DNA of 64,000 bases, taken from NCBI GenBank assembly GCA_017620335.1, contig JAFZQO010000044.1:38130-102129 (forward strand). Reading direction: 5' to 3'. A program made the position numbers and the translations under genes. The stretch is from Bacteroidales bacterium (GTDB lineage Bacteria > Bacteroidota > Bacteroidia > Bacteroidales > UBA932). Positions 1 through 8,486 of this stretch are shown one piece after another (position 1 is the stretch's first letter; each line of letters opens with the position of its first letter). Under the pieces are notes generated by a model that was given only the letters and a program-made list of their open reading frames with translations, had not been told where the DNA came from and searched no databases.

Positions 1-165
1 AAGGCCATCAGCGTGGAGGTTGGCATGCAGAACAGCGGACTGGCCTCGTCGCTGGCGACGCTTCATTTCGCCGCTTATCCCATGGCGACCATCCCAGGCG
101 CGGTGTTCAGCGTATGGCACAACATCAGCGGGGCCATAGTTGCCCGCTTATATTCCAGGAAATAA
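1..165 (+). CDS. C-terminal end of a bile acid:sodium symporter (BASS) family carrier, truncated by the window edge
   Basis: Frame 1 is open from the first base to a TAA at 163-165, giving 54 residues. It contains the segment [14 protein letters not shown], which resembles the conserved C-terminal helix of the BASS (SBF/YocS-type) sodium-coupled symporters, followed by a hydrophobic stretch and a short basic tail (LYSRK). BASS proteins are inner-membrane carriers for organic anions such as bile acids, pantoate or keto acids; the substrate cannot be judged from this fragment. The gene ends 5 bp before the convergent GH95 gene, with no room for a terminator. The call rests on a short motif. Confidence 0.72.
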   Translation, partial: KAISVEVGMQNSGLASSLATLHFAAYPMATIPGAVFSVWHNISGAIVARLYSRK

Positions 166-170
166 GGCTG

Positions 171-2528
171 TTACAGCTCCGGACCGAACTTGACGGATTT
201 GCCTGCGGCAAGGGTGAAGTCTTTCGTCATGCCGGCATAGCGGACGGTAAAAGGATGCCCGAATTCGGACTTGATCTCGCAGGAGGTCATCTTTCCGTCC
301 TTCCAGCTGATGCTCACTTCGTATCCGCCCCTGGCCTTCAGGCCGCTGACGGATCCTTCCTTCCAACTCGCCGGCAGGGCGGGCAGGATGGAAATCTCGC
401 CCGCGTGGCTCTGCATGAGGCTCTCGGCCATGGCTGCGGTCAGGCCGAAATTGATGTCCGACTGATTCGAGCCGGAGAAGTGGAGGTTGTTGCCGAAGCC
501 GCCCCTGCGGCCGGGGGGCGTCATGAAGATTTTCCTAAGGATCTCGTCCGTCTTTTCACCGTTCTCGAGCCTGGCCCATTGGCAGATGTCTATCGCGCTG
601 TTCCAAAAAACCGTGACCGGGCGTGGCTCCAGCCAGGTCTCGACGGCCTTGGCGAGCTCCGGAGTGCCCCTCAGGGTGATGGAGTTGCCCGGATAGAGCC
701 CGAAGGTCCCGGACCAGTTGTGGTTCTCGCGGCCGCGGGTCCAGTCCTCGATCCAGCTCTGCAGCATCCCGTTTCCGCCTATCATGTAGGGAGGGATCTT
801 CTCCAGCGTGGCCGCCAGTTCATCGCTGAACTCACTATCGATGCCCAGGAGCCCCGCCGCCTCGATGACGTGCGGGAAGAGGTCTCGGATCAGGGCGTTG
901 TCCATCGTGGTCGAAGGTGCGAGGAACATTTCCTCGGGATTGCCGTCGATGTAGTAGCCCTGCTCGGGGGACATCGAGAAGGGGATGGTCAGGTATCCGT
1001 AATTCGGGTTCACCTCCAGGATGTCCATCACGAACTGGGCGGCGCCCTTCATGATGGGATAATACTTCTGGAGGAAATCGAGGTCCTCGGTGAAGAGATA
1101 GTGCTCCCATACGTGCTGGCACAGCCACGCGCCGCTCATCGGCCACATGCCGTAGCGCGCGGCGTCTACGGGCGCCGTGCCGCGCCAGAGGTCGGTGTTG
1201 TGGTGCGACACCCAGCCGCGGGCGTCATAATAGAGCTTCGCCGTTTCCTCTCCGTTCTCGGCCAGGTCTTCCAGCAGGTGGAAGAGCGGGGCGGTGCATT
1301 CGGAGAGATTGGCGACCTCGGCCGGCCAGTAGTTCATCTCGGTGTTGACGTTGAGGGTGTACTTGCTGCCCCAGTTGGGGAGCAGGTCCTGGCTCCAGCG
1401 TCCCTGGAGGTTGCTGGGCTCGCTGCCGGCCCTGCTGCTGGAGACCGTGATGTAGCGGCCGAACTGGAAAAGCTTGGCCTGAAGGTCGGAGTCGGGTTCG
1501 CCCTGCTTGAGGGCCGCAACCCGTTCATTGGTAGGTATTTCGTTTGCCGCACCGTCCCCGATGGTGAGGTGGACCCGGCTCATCAGGCCGGAGAAGTCCT
1601 TGAGATGCGCCGCCTTGAGCTGCTTGTAGCTCTTGCCTTTGACCGCGGCGAGTATCTCCCCGCAACGTGCGGAGGGGTCGCCGCAGATGTCCTTGTAGTT
1701 GACATAGTCGGTCGCGATTGTCAGTACGAATGTCACTGAATTGGCCCCTGTGACGACGAGGCTGGTATCCGTCGCTTCGAGTTTTCCCTTTTCCGGAAGG
1801 GCCACGACATCGGTCTGGAAGCTCATGCCGTCTCCTTCGACCTTCGCGATAAGGTCGAAGATCCTGGTCGGGAGGTAACTCCAGGTGCCGTTCATGGTCA
1901 GGCGGTTGTCCCTGGAGGAAACGCTCCTGCGGAAGGGACTGTCAAGCCTCGCTTCGACGTTGACCTTCCCGAGCTTGTCGGCGGAGACCTTCATCACCAT
2001 CACGTGGTCGGGATAGGACATGAACACCTCACGGCTCATCTTTACTCCGTCCTGGGTATAGCTGACCTTGACAATGCCCGTCTCCATGTCGAGTTCGCGG
2101 TAGTAATCGCTGACCGGCCCGGCGCCGGGCTGGAAATCGAGGAGCAGGTCTCCGACAGGGACGTATGTCTGCTGGTTTGCGGGGATCCCGTAGAAATGTT
2201 CGTCCACAAGTTTCTCCGCCTCCTTGTATTTTTTGGCGTACATCAATTCCTTGATCTGGTCGTAGTATTTGTGGGCGTCGGGATCGTTGTAGTCGTGGGG
2301 ACGGCCGGACCAGAAGGTCGACTCGTTGAGCGCAATGCGCTCATTCTCAGTTCTTCCGAACACATTGCCGCCCATGTAGCCGTTGCCTATGAAAAGGCCG
2401 TCGAGCCAGACCTCTCCGGCGGGCTGGTCGTACCACAGGACCATCTCCCGGCTCGACTGGGGAGCGGATTTGGAACAGGAAACAAGTGCGGACAATACAA
2501 TGCAAAACAGATAGAATCGCTTTTTCAT
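171..2528 (-). CDS. GH95 family alpha-L-fucosidase/galactosidase, lipoprotein
   Basis: 785 residues. The N-terminus (MKKRFYLF...LVSC) is a lipoprotein signal with Cys near residue 18, so the enzyme is probably anchored to the cell envelope. The start at 2528 is preferred over an upstream ATG because a TAnnTTTG box lies between them. Family GH95 is recognised by LWYDQPAGEVWLDGLFIGNG near the mature N-terminus, the NVNTEMNYWP motif (catalytic Asn pair) in the middle, SMSPE (likely acid Glu) and QSDINFG near the C-terminus, where most relatives read IDGNFG. GH95 enzymes remove alpha-1,2-linked L-fucose, or L-galactose, by inversion. It stands alone, convergent with the symporter fragment. Family is secure; the exact sugar is not. 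Confidence 0.9.
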   Translation of the reverse strand: MKKRFYLFCIVLSALVSCSKSAPQSSREMVLWYDQPAGEVWLDGLFIGNGYMGGNVFGRTENERIALNESTFWSGRPHDYNDPDAHKYYDQIKELMYAKKYKEAEKLVDEHFYGIPANQQTYVPVGDLLLDFQPGAGPVSDYYRELDMETGIVKVSYTQDGVKMSREVFMSYPDHVMVMKVSADKLGKVNVEARLDSPFRRSVSSRDNRLTMNGTWSYLPTRIFDLIAKVEGDGMSFQTDVVALPEKGKLEATDTSLVVTGANSVTFVLTIATDYVNYKDICGDPSARCGEILAAVKGKSYKQLKAAHLKDFSGLMSRVHLTIGDGAANEIPTNERVAALKQGEPDSDLQAKLFQFGRYITVSSSRAGSEPSNLQGRWSQDLLPNWGSKYTLNVNTEMNYWPAEVANLSECTAPLFHLLEDLAENGEETAKLYYDARGWVSHHNTDLWRGTAPVDAARYGMWPMSGAWLCQHVWEHYLFTEDLDFLQKYYPIMKGAAQFVMDILEVNPNYGYLTIPFSMSPEQGYYIDGNPEEMFLAPSTTMDNALIRDLFPHVIEAAGLLGIDSEFSDELAATLEKIPPYMIGGNGMLQSWIEDWTRGRENHNWSGTFGLYPGNSITLRGTPELAKAVETWLEPRPVTVFWNSAIDICQWARLENGEKTDEILRKIFMTPPGRRGGFGNNLHFSGSNQSDINFGLTAAMAESLMQSHAGEISILPALPASWKEGSVSGLKARGGYEVSISWKDGKMTSCEIKSEFGHPFTVRYAGMTKDFTLAAGKSVKFGPEL

Positions 2529-2556
2529 ATCAATGATAGCCTTATGGGTTGTCACT

Positions 2557-2564
2557 CAAAGTTA
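2557..2564 (-). promoter_or_regulatory. Promoter -7 box of the GH95 gene
   Basis: On the minus strand this reads TAACTTTG, a match to the Bacteroidota -7 consensus TAnnTTTG, ending 28 bp before the start codon at 2528. Confidence 0.65.
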
Positions 2565-2618
2565 GTCATTATTTCGTCCGGATAATGCATATGGGAAGGG
2601 TGTATGTAAAAAAATACT

Positions 2619-2626
2619 TATATTTG
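2619..2626 (+). promoter_or_regulatory. Promoter -7 box of the small outer-membrane barrel gene
   Basis: TATATTTG matches TAnnTTTG and ends 26 bp before the ATG at 2653. It supports the start at 2653 rather than an in-frame one at 2632, which would leave almost no leader. Confidence 0.7.
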
Positions 2627-2652
2627 TTAGGTTGTTTCTAAAATTAAGCTTT

Positions 2653-3090
2653 ATGAAGAAATTGATTGCCGTCCTTATCGGCGTTTTCGCCTTTGTCGCG
2701 GTCGCATCCGCACAGTCCCGTGCACTTGGCCTCCGTATCGGTTATGGTGGAGAGCTTTCGTATCAGCATAACGTTTCTGGCGGTTTCCTGGAGGCCGATC
2801 TGGGATTCCTTGCCAATGCCCATGGTTTCTATGTGTCCGGAATGTACGACTTCATCTTTGCGAGCAGTGGCATAGCCAATTTCTATGTTGGCCCCGGTGT
2901 GCAGGTCGGCGTTCACAATCACGAGCACTCCAGCGAAATCAACGCCGGTATCGGCGGCCAGCTGGGCGTGGAGTTCGAGATACCGTCCATACCGCTGAAC
3001 CTCTCGCTGGACTGGAGGCCGATATACTACTTCCAGCAGGATGTTTTCGGCTGGCAGGGTATCGCCTTGGGCATCCGCTACCGCTTTTAG
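2653..3090 (+). CDS. Small outer-membrane beta-barrel protein
   Basis: 145 residues with a clear signal peptide (MKKLIAVLIG... cut after ASA, before QSRALG). The mature part alternates hydrophobic and small residues in strand-like blocks (ALGLRIGYGGELSY, FLEADLGF, GFYVSGMYDF, FYVGPGVQVGVH, GQLGVEF, LNLSLDWRPIYYF) and ends in GIRYRF, the aromatic C-terminus typical of Gram-negative outer-membrane proteins. This suggests an eight-stranded barrel of OmpA/OmpW size. No specific ligand or family can be named. It is a single gene with its own promoter and a strong terminator. Confidence 0.75.
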   Translation: MKKLIAVLIGVFAFVAVASAQSRALGLRIGYGGELSYQHNVSGGFLEADLGFLANAHGFYVSGMYDFIFASSGIANFYVGPGVQVGVHNHEHSSEINAGIGGQLGVEFEIPSIPLNLSLDWRPIYYFQQDVFGWQGIALGIRYRF

Positions 3091-3112
3091 TTCCCCACTT
3101 GTCTTTTCCTGA

Positions 3113-3148
3113 AAAAAAGTTGACCCGTAAACACGGGTCAACTTTTTT
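3113..3148 (+). terminator. Rho-independent terminator after the small barrel gene
   Basis: A perfect 16-bp stem (3113-3128 with 3133-3148), AAC-containing 4-base loop, and T6 at the end of the right arm; A-tracts on the left make it bidirectional in principle. It lies 22 bp after the stop at 3090. Confidence 0.92.
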
Positions 3149-3229
3149 CGGTACTGAACAACCACGTGATTGCCACGGGCTGTCATCCCCTTACGCAGCT
3201 CACGGTTCAAGCCTTCCGTCTTCGTTCCT

Positions 3230-3316
3230 GCTACTGACGGTCCAGTATTTGGACCGTCAGTAGCAAAAACTACGGTAAAACGTCACTGACGGTCCAAATA
3301 CTGGACCGTCAGTAGC
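3230..3316. repeat. Two palindromes that are inverted copies of each other
   Basis: Copy one is a perfect 15-bp stem (3230-3244 with 3250-3264) around the loop GTATT. Copy two has a 12-bp stem (3285-3296 with 3302-3313) around AATAC, the reverse complement of the first loop. The core CTGACGGTCCA thus occurs four times in 87 bp. Either two small hairpins or one large cruciform can form. There is no U-tract, so it is not a simple terminator, and it lies well upstream of the helicase promoter. The rest of the 339-bp gap 3091-3429 holds only the terminator and promoter. Confidence 0.85.
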
Positions 3317-3407
3317 ACATAGCATGCAACATCATCTCCGTAAGCTCGGGTAACAGCGACTATTCAAGAAAAACCTCTTGTCCCCCTGATATGGCACAAG
3401 CTCGGGT

Positions 3408-3415
3408 TATATTTG
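3408..3415 (+). promoter_or_regulatory. Promoter -7 box of the UvrD-type helicase gene
   Basis: TATATTTG, 14 bp before the ATG at 3430 and 26 bp before an in-frame ATG at 3442. The second spacing is closer to that seen at other genes here, so 3442 may be the true start. Confidence 0.6.
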
Positions 3416-3429
3416 CTGCTTAACCAATT

Positions 3430-5595
3430 ATGTGCAAAAAGATGGATGTCGAATACAGCAGCAATGGGAACGGACGGATTTTACTGACTGAGGACCAGAA
3501 TAGGGCGGTGCGGACCACCGAGGGGCACGTGCGCGTGGTTGCGGGTGCAGGTTCGGGTAAGACGCGCACGCTGGTGGCCAGATATTCGTATCTGACCATT
3601 ACCATGGGTGTTCCGCCGTCGGACATACTCTGTATGACTTTCACCAACAAGGCGGCGCAGGAGATGCGAACGCGCATCGGGGCGCAGACCCCTGGCGGAG
3701 CCGTCGGCGATTTCATCACCACCATCCACGGCTTCTGCGTCAAGTTCCTGCGGGAGGAGATATACCGTCTGGGTTATCCGCAGAACTTCCTCATCTTCGA
3801 CCCTGAGGATATGAAGGCCGTGGTGAAAGAGGTTCTGGAGGAGAACGGCATAGAGCGCAGGAGCGGCATCGTCGGGAATTATCTTGAGGACCTGGCCGTC
3901 TTCAAGGCTGCCACGCCGTACATAAACAGGTTCGTAATCTCCACGGTGCAGCCCCTGGACGTGCCGGTACTTGGCCAAATAGTCCTGCGCCAGAAGCGCT
4001 ATTTCGCCCTTGATTTTGACGACCTGCTTTTCTTTACCCTCCATATACTGAATAATTATCCGGAAGTGCGTCGCAGGTGGCAGGAGCAGTTCCAGTACGT
4101 GATGGTCGACGAGGTCCAGGACTGCGGCAGGCCGGAATGGGAACTTTTCACGATACTGAGCGACTTTTACCACAACCTTTTCATCGTCGGCGACGGTGAC
4201 CAGGCCATTTACGAATGGCGCGGCGCCCACCCCGAGATCTTCGTCGGCTATGTCCCCGACACGGACATCTACCTGAAGGAGAATTTCCGCTCGGTGCCCA
4301 ACATCGTCGCCCTCGCTGACAGCATCATCGGCAACAACCGCAACAGACTGCCCAGGACCTCCGTGACCATGCGCCCGTCCATGGGGCTCAGGACGAAGTT
4401 TTATCACTGCCGGAACGAAAGGCAGGAGGCTGAAAGGCTTGCTTCCACACTTATGGACATCCACAAACGTCTGGAATGGAAAGGGATGGCCGTGCTCTAC
4501 CGGGCTTCATACCTGTCGAGGAGCATAGAGCAGGCGCTGATGGCCGCGAAGATTCCATATATCATCTGGGGCGGCGTCCGTTTTTTCGAAAGGAGGGAGG
4601 TGAAGGATGCCCTGGCCTACCTGCGGCTGGTCGCGCTGGATGACGACGTCGCTTTCAAACGGATAGCCAATGTTCCGTCCAGAAAAATCGGACGGAAGAC
4701 CATGGCGCGGCTGCAGGCGTTCTCCGAATGCCGGCACTGCTCGCTGTTCGCGGCGCTGAAAGCCGGCGCGGCTGGCTCCGGCGCCGCCGCCGCGCGCTTC
4801 GCCGCCCTTGTCGAGGAGGCGCGCTCGGATATCGGCAAAGTCAGCATTTCAGCCCTGCTCGAGCAGCTGCTGGAAAAGAGCGGGATTCTTGAGCAGTACC
4901 GTATCGATACGGAGGAGGAGCGTCTGGAGAACCTCCAGGAGCTGGTGAAATCCGTCCGCTTGTATGAGGAAGACCACAAGAATGAGGAAGACCTGAGCAT
5001 ACAGTCATACCTTCAGGACGTGGCCCTGTACACCAATGCCGATTACCGCAAGGACGACGACCATGTCAAGTTGATGACCATCCATCAGGCGAAGGGCCTG
5101 GAATATCCCCTGGTGTGGATATACGGACTCAACGAGGGGATAATGCCTAGTCACCGCACCGTCCGCGAACGCGGAGATGCAGGGTTGGAGGAGGAGCGTA
5201 GGCTGATGTATGTCGCCTGCACCCGCGCCATGGACATGCTGTTCTTCTCTGATTCTGAGGGCTTTGACGTCCAGAACTCCCTGTCCAAGTATCCCAGCCG
5301 CTTCATCCGGGAGGCGCATGACGCGTGCGGCCCCCTGTACGATATCGTGGGGAGGTTCAGCGATGAGCTCTGGAAGGGGACGGAGCGTCTGATGTCACGG
5401 CTGGAAAGCCCTGAACCCCGGGCTCAAGGTCTTAGGGCTGGGACGATAGTGAAGCATCCGGTATTCGGCGCAGGTACTGTACTGGAGTCGGACCCGGACA
5501 CAGGTACCGTCCGCGTGGATTTCGAACTTTTCGGCATCAGGAGAATCAACGTATCCATGGTATTGCTGACGACGGACGTGTCGGTTTCCGGCTAA
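3430..5595 (+). CDS. UvrD/PcrA-type ATP-dependent 3'-5' DNA helicase
   Basis: 721 residues, the usual PcrA/UvrD size. Superfamily 1A helicase motifs appear in order: VVAGAGSGKTRT (Walker A, about 37-48), GDGDQAIYEWRGA (motif III region), VDEVQD (motif II, about 225), KENFRS (motif IV), MTIHQAKGLEYPLVW (motif V) and MYVACTRAMDML (motif VI). A short C-terminal module starting IVKHPVFGAGTVL resembles the Tudor-like tail by which PcrA/UvrD touches RNA polymerase. These enzymes unwind DNA in nucleotide excision and mismatch repair and clear RecA or stalled polymerase. Its last 4 bp overlap the end of the convergent DUF4298 gene. A start at 3442 is possible. Confidence 0.93.
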   Translation: MCKKMDVEYSSNGNGRILLTEDQNRAVRTTEGHVRVVAGAGSGKTRTLVARYSYLTITMGVPPSDILCMTFTNKAAQEMRTRIGAQTPGGAVGDFITTIHGFCVKFLREEIYRLGYPQNFLIFDPEDMKAVVKEVLEENGIERRSGIVGNYLEDLAVFKAATPYINRFVISTVQPLDVPVLGQIVLRQKRYFALDFDDLLFFTLHILNNYPEVRRRWQEQFQYVMVDEVQDCGRPEWELFTILSDFYHNLFIVGDGDQAIYEWRGAHPEIFVGYVPDTDIYLKENFRSVPNIVALADSIIGNNRNRLPRTSVTMRPSMGLRTKFYHCRNERQEAERLASTLMDIHKRLEWKGMAVLYRASYLSRSIEQALMAAKIPYIIWGGVRFFERREVKDALAYLRLVALDDDVAFKRIANVPSRKIGRKTMARLQAFSECRHCSLFAALKAGAAGSGAAAARFAALVEEARSDIGKVSISALLEQLLEKSGILEQYRIDTEEERLENLQELVKSVRLYEEDHKNEEDLSIQSYLQDVALYTNADYRKDDDHVKLMTIHQAKGLEYPLVWIYGLNEGIMPSHRTVRERGDAGLEEERRLMYVACTRAMDMLFFSDSEGFDVQNSLSKYPSRFIREAHDACGPLYDIVGRFSDELWKGTERLMSRLESPEPRAQGLRAGTIVKHPVFGAGTVLESDPDTGTVRVDFELFGIRRINVSMVLLTTDVSVSG

Positions 5596-5909
5596 TCGAA
5601 TTCAGGGCCGCGCAGGCGGCGGAGGATGGCGTCGTAGTCGCGGAGGAGGTCGTAGAGGCCGTCTTCCGAGAGGACGGCGCGGAGCGTCCATTCTGGGAGG
5701 GCGCCGGCCTCGTCGGCTTCGAAGTCTTCCAGCCAGAGGCCGGAGGACTGGTATTCCTCTAGCTTCGCGACATCGTCGCGGATGCCGTCGAAAGCCTCGA
5801 GGTCTTCGCTGAGTGAGCGTATCACGTTACCGGCCTTTTCATACGCCAGGGACATGGCGTCCACCCGTTCGGCACGCGTTTTCTTGTCAGATCTTTTTTT
5901 TCCGGCCAT
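5592..5909 (-). CDS. DUF4298-type small acidic protein of unknown function
   Basis: 105 residues starting MAGKKRSDKK. After a short basic head the protein is acidic and helical, with SLSEDLEAFDGI, DDVAKLEEYQSSG, WLEDFEADEAG and LSEDGLYDLLRDYDAILRRL, matching the short DUF4298 family common in Bacteroidota and Firmicutes. There is no signal peptide, so it is cytoplasmic. The start at 5909 follows the promoter box at 5931-5938; longer in-frame starts lie upstream of that box. It is convergent with the helicase gene with a 4-bp overlap. Function is not known. Confidence 0.75.
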   Translation of the reverse strand: MAGKKRSDKKTRAERVDAMSLAYEKAGNVIRSLSEDLEAFDGIRDDVAKLEEYQSSGLWLEDFEADEAGALPEWTLRAVLSEDGLYDLLRDYDAILRRLRGPEFD

Positions 5910-5930
5910 AGATTCAATGTTATTGCTTCT

Positions 5931-5938
5931 CAAAGGTA
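5931..5938 (-). promoter_or_regulatory. Promoter -7 box of the DUF4298 gene
   Basis: Minus-strand TACCTTTG matches TAnnTTTG, 21 bp before the start at 5909. It is back-to-back with the patatin promoter at 5969-5976. Confidence 0.65.
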
Positions 5939-5968
5939 AGCATTTTCGCTCACTTTCAAAAAAAGGCG

Positions 5969-5976
5969 TATATTTG
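5969..5976 (+). promoter_or_regulatory. Promoter -7 box of the patatin gene
   Basis: TATATTTG, 29 bp before the ATG at 6006; divergent from the promoter at 5931-5938. Confidence 0.7.
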
Positions 5977-6005
5977 TATCTTGTCATAAAACTATGCTAT
6001 AACCA

Positions 6006-8480
6006 ATGAAGAAGATTATTCCCGCGATCATTCTTGCCATCGCTGTTTCCCTGCCGTTGTCCGCCCAGGTCATCCTTGACAGCGCCGATCCCGAGGCTGA
6101 TTCCCTGGCTTTCGTGAGGGTGAGGGCGAGGCTGGACTCCATCCGTCAGTACCGCCCCACGGTGGGACTGGTCCTTGCCGGAGGCGGAGCGCGCGGACTC
6201 GCGCATCTGGGCGTAATCAAGTACATGGAAGAACTTGGCATACCTGTGGATGTCATCACCGGTACGAGCATGGGAGGCCTGGTCGGCGGCCTGTACGCCC
6301 TGGGCTACACTCACGACCAGCTTGACTCCCTTGTCCGGGACATCCAGTGGCCCGTCATGATGTCGGACAAGATCCCGAACGCATTCGTGCCCTACAAGAT
6401 CAAGAAATATCGCGAGCGTTTCATAATACGCATCCCGCACCATTATGACAACAAGGACCTGGCGGACCGCCTGAAGCAGGAGAGGGTCCTGGACCTGATG
6501 GCCGAGGAGGTGGGCGTCTCCACGTCCGATGCCCTTGAAGAGTCTCTCAAGAAGATAGGCATAGGCCTGCCTGACGGTTACCTTTACGGCCTCAACGTCC
6601 GCAACATGCTCAGTTCGGTCAGCGTCGGCTATCAGGACAGCCTCAGTTTCTCGGAACTTCCCATCCCGTATGTCTGCGTGGCCACCGACATGTATACCAT
6701 GACTCCGAAGTACTGGACCGAAGGAAGCATCACTTCAGCCATGCGTTCCACAATGGCCATCCCGTTCTATTTCAGGGCGGTACGCGGTGAAGGCGAGATC
6801 CTGCTCGACGGAGGCATGCGCAACAACTTCCCGGTGGACCTGGCCAGGGAGATGGGCGCGGACATCATCATCGGCTCCGACATGTCCCACCACCGGGCCA
6901 TCAACGAGCTCAATTCTCCGTTGGACTTCGTCTTCCAGACCATCACGCTCCTTGCGTCGGGTGCGATGGAGGACTCGATGGATATACTGGAGAACAAGGA
7001 CGGCCTTGACGACGCCCTCAGCGTCCACCACGAACTGACAGGATACAACATGCTCTCCTTCGACGACAGGAGCGTCGACGACATCATCAATCAGGGATAC
7101 CAGAACGCCATCGCGAATAAGGAGGGATTCGAGGCCATCGCCGCCAAGGTGGCCGGCAAGCCCGCTCCGCAGGTCAGCCGGCCCGCGCCCGCGGTCAACC
7201 TGGCCCAGACCAAGGTCCGCGTGGACCGCGTGGAGTTTACCGGCATCGATGACGAAGAAAGGGACAAGATCCTTGCCCGGGACGAGTATCCCGCCGACGG
7301 CATGTATGACAGGGATGCGGTCGAGGCACTCTTGAACAAGATTTACGGGACCAATGCTTTCGAGGCAGTCACATACCGTTTCGAGGGACACGGGGAGCCG
7401 TACACGCTTGTGTTCGACTGCCAAAAGGGCCAGACTAACGACCTCGGAATAGGGGTGCGTGCCGACACTGACGAGACCGTGGCCCTGCTCGTGCATTATG
7501 GCCTGGGCACCCGCCGCCTTTCCGGTCCCCGCCTTACCATGGACCTTAAACTCGGTACCAACCCGTCCCTTTCGATCGACGTGTTCCGCAAGTTCTCGGC
7601 CGGGATCCCCACCATCGGCATAAGCACACGTGCCAGGATGATAGGTACTTTCACGGATTATATGTCGTCCGTACGCGAGAAACTTTTCTCTACCGCGGTC
7701 GACCTGTATGCGGAGGACTCCCGTCTCCGCTACGGCACGATGCGTGCCGGCCTTACGTCGGAGATGGACCCTTATGAGCACTATCTCTCCCGTGAGGAGG
7801 AGTGGATCGGCTGGGACTGGAAGAGTTACTGGCTTTCCGCTTTCGCGACGTTCAAGTTCGACAATTTCGACGACGGGTATTTCCCCGACAAGGGTATCAG
7901 GTTTTCACTGGACGGGAGACGTGTGTTCAAGGGATTCAGCATCGACCTCGACCCCGAAGAGTACCATCCTGTGGATGCGGCCTTGACCGAAGACGGCTCC
8001 GTCCCCGCCTACTGGTCCGTTCTTACCAGCCTCCAGGGGGCATTTTCCATCTGGGAGAATTTCACGATACTTCCCAGCCTGTATTTCGGCTGGTACACGA
8101 TACGCCCTGAAGACAACAGGATCGACAATTGCTTGAACCCCAAGCATATCATCACCTTAGGCGGCTTCATGCCCAACCGCTATACCGAGCGTCAGATCCC
8201 ATTCTTCGGAGTCCCGTCCGGATACCGCAACTGCCGTCCCCTCAGCACCGTGGGCCAGCTGGACCTCAGATACCGCATCGCCAGAAAGAATTTCATCACC
8301 GCCAGGGGCGCTCTCTTCTATGACGGCTATAACTTCAGTGAACTCGCCATCGTCAGTCCTGAAAGGGCGTTGGGCCTTGAATACGGCAGGCAGACGATGG
8401 TCGGACCGCTCAGGGTTGCCGCCCAGTGGAGTGATCTGTCAGGTTTTACCGCCTATGCTTCAATAGGTTTTGACTTCTAA
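6006..8480 (+). CDS. Patatin-like phospholipase fused to a BamA-type outer-membrane barrel
   Basis: 824 residues with signal peptide (cut near LSAQ). The patatin domain (about 50-370) has the oxyanion loop GGGARG (about 59-64), the nucleophile motif GTSMGG (about 86-91) and the DGG dyad Asp (about 267). A POTRA-like segment follows (about 400-475, KVRVDRVEFTGI), then a beta-rich C-terminal half with repeated strands ending in GFTAYASIGFDF, as in BamA/TpsB-type barrels. This arrangement matches type Vd (PlpD-like) proteins, in which the barrel displays or exports a phospholipase A1. Whether the passenger is released or stays in the periplasm is not visible. It lies 6 bp upstream of the MscS gene, probably one transcript. 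Confidence 0.9.
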   Translation: MKKIIPAIILAIAVSLPLSAQVILDSADPEADSLAFVRVRARLDSIRQYRPTVGLVLAGGGARGLAHLGVIKYMEELGIPVDVITGTSMGGLVGGLYALGYTHDQLDSLVRDIQWPVMMSDKIPNAFVPYKIKKYRERFIIRIPHHYDNKDLADRLKQERVLDLMAEEVGVSTSDALEESLKKIGIGLPDGYLYGLNVRNMLSSVSVGYQDSLSFSELPIPYVCVATDMYTMTPKYWTEGSITSAMRSTMAIPFYFRAVRGEGEILLDGGMRNNFPVDLAREMGADIIIGSDMSHHRAINELNSPLDFVFQTITLLASGAMEDSMDILENKDGLDDALSVHHELTGYNMLSFDDRSVDDIINQGYQNAIANKEGFEAIAAKVAGKPAPQVSRPAPAVNLAQTKVRVDRVEFTGIDDEERDKILARDEYPADGMYDRDAVEALLNKIYGTNAFEAVTYRFEGHGEPYTLVFDCQKGQTNDLGIGVRADTDETVALLVHYGLGTRRLSGPRLTMDLKLGTNPSLSIDVFRKFSAGIPTIGISTRARMIGTFTDYMSSVREKLFSTAVDLYAEDSRLRYGTMRAGLTSEMDPYEHYLSREEEWIGWDWKSYWLSAFATFKFDNFDDGYFPDKGIRFSLDGRRVFKGFSIDLDPEEYHPVDAALTEDGSVPAYWSVLTSLQGAFSIWENFTILPSLYFGWYTIRPEDNRIDNCLNPKHIITLGGFMPNRYTERQIPFFGVPSGYRNCRPLSTVGQLDLRYRIARKNFITARGALFYDGYNFSELAIVSPERALGLEYGRQTMVGPLRVAAQWSDLSGFTAYASIGFDF

Positions 8481-8486
8481 GCAATT

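Noticed and set aside
114-1739. 541-codon plus-strand frame opposite GH95
   Set aside because: Antisense to a clear GH95 enzyme; it also overlaps the end of the symporter fragment.
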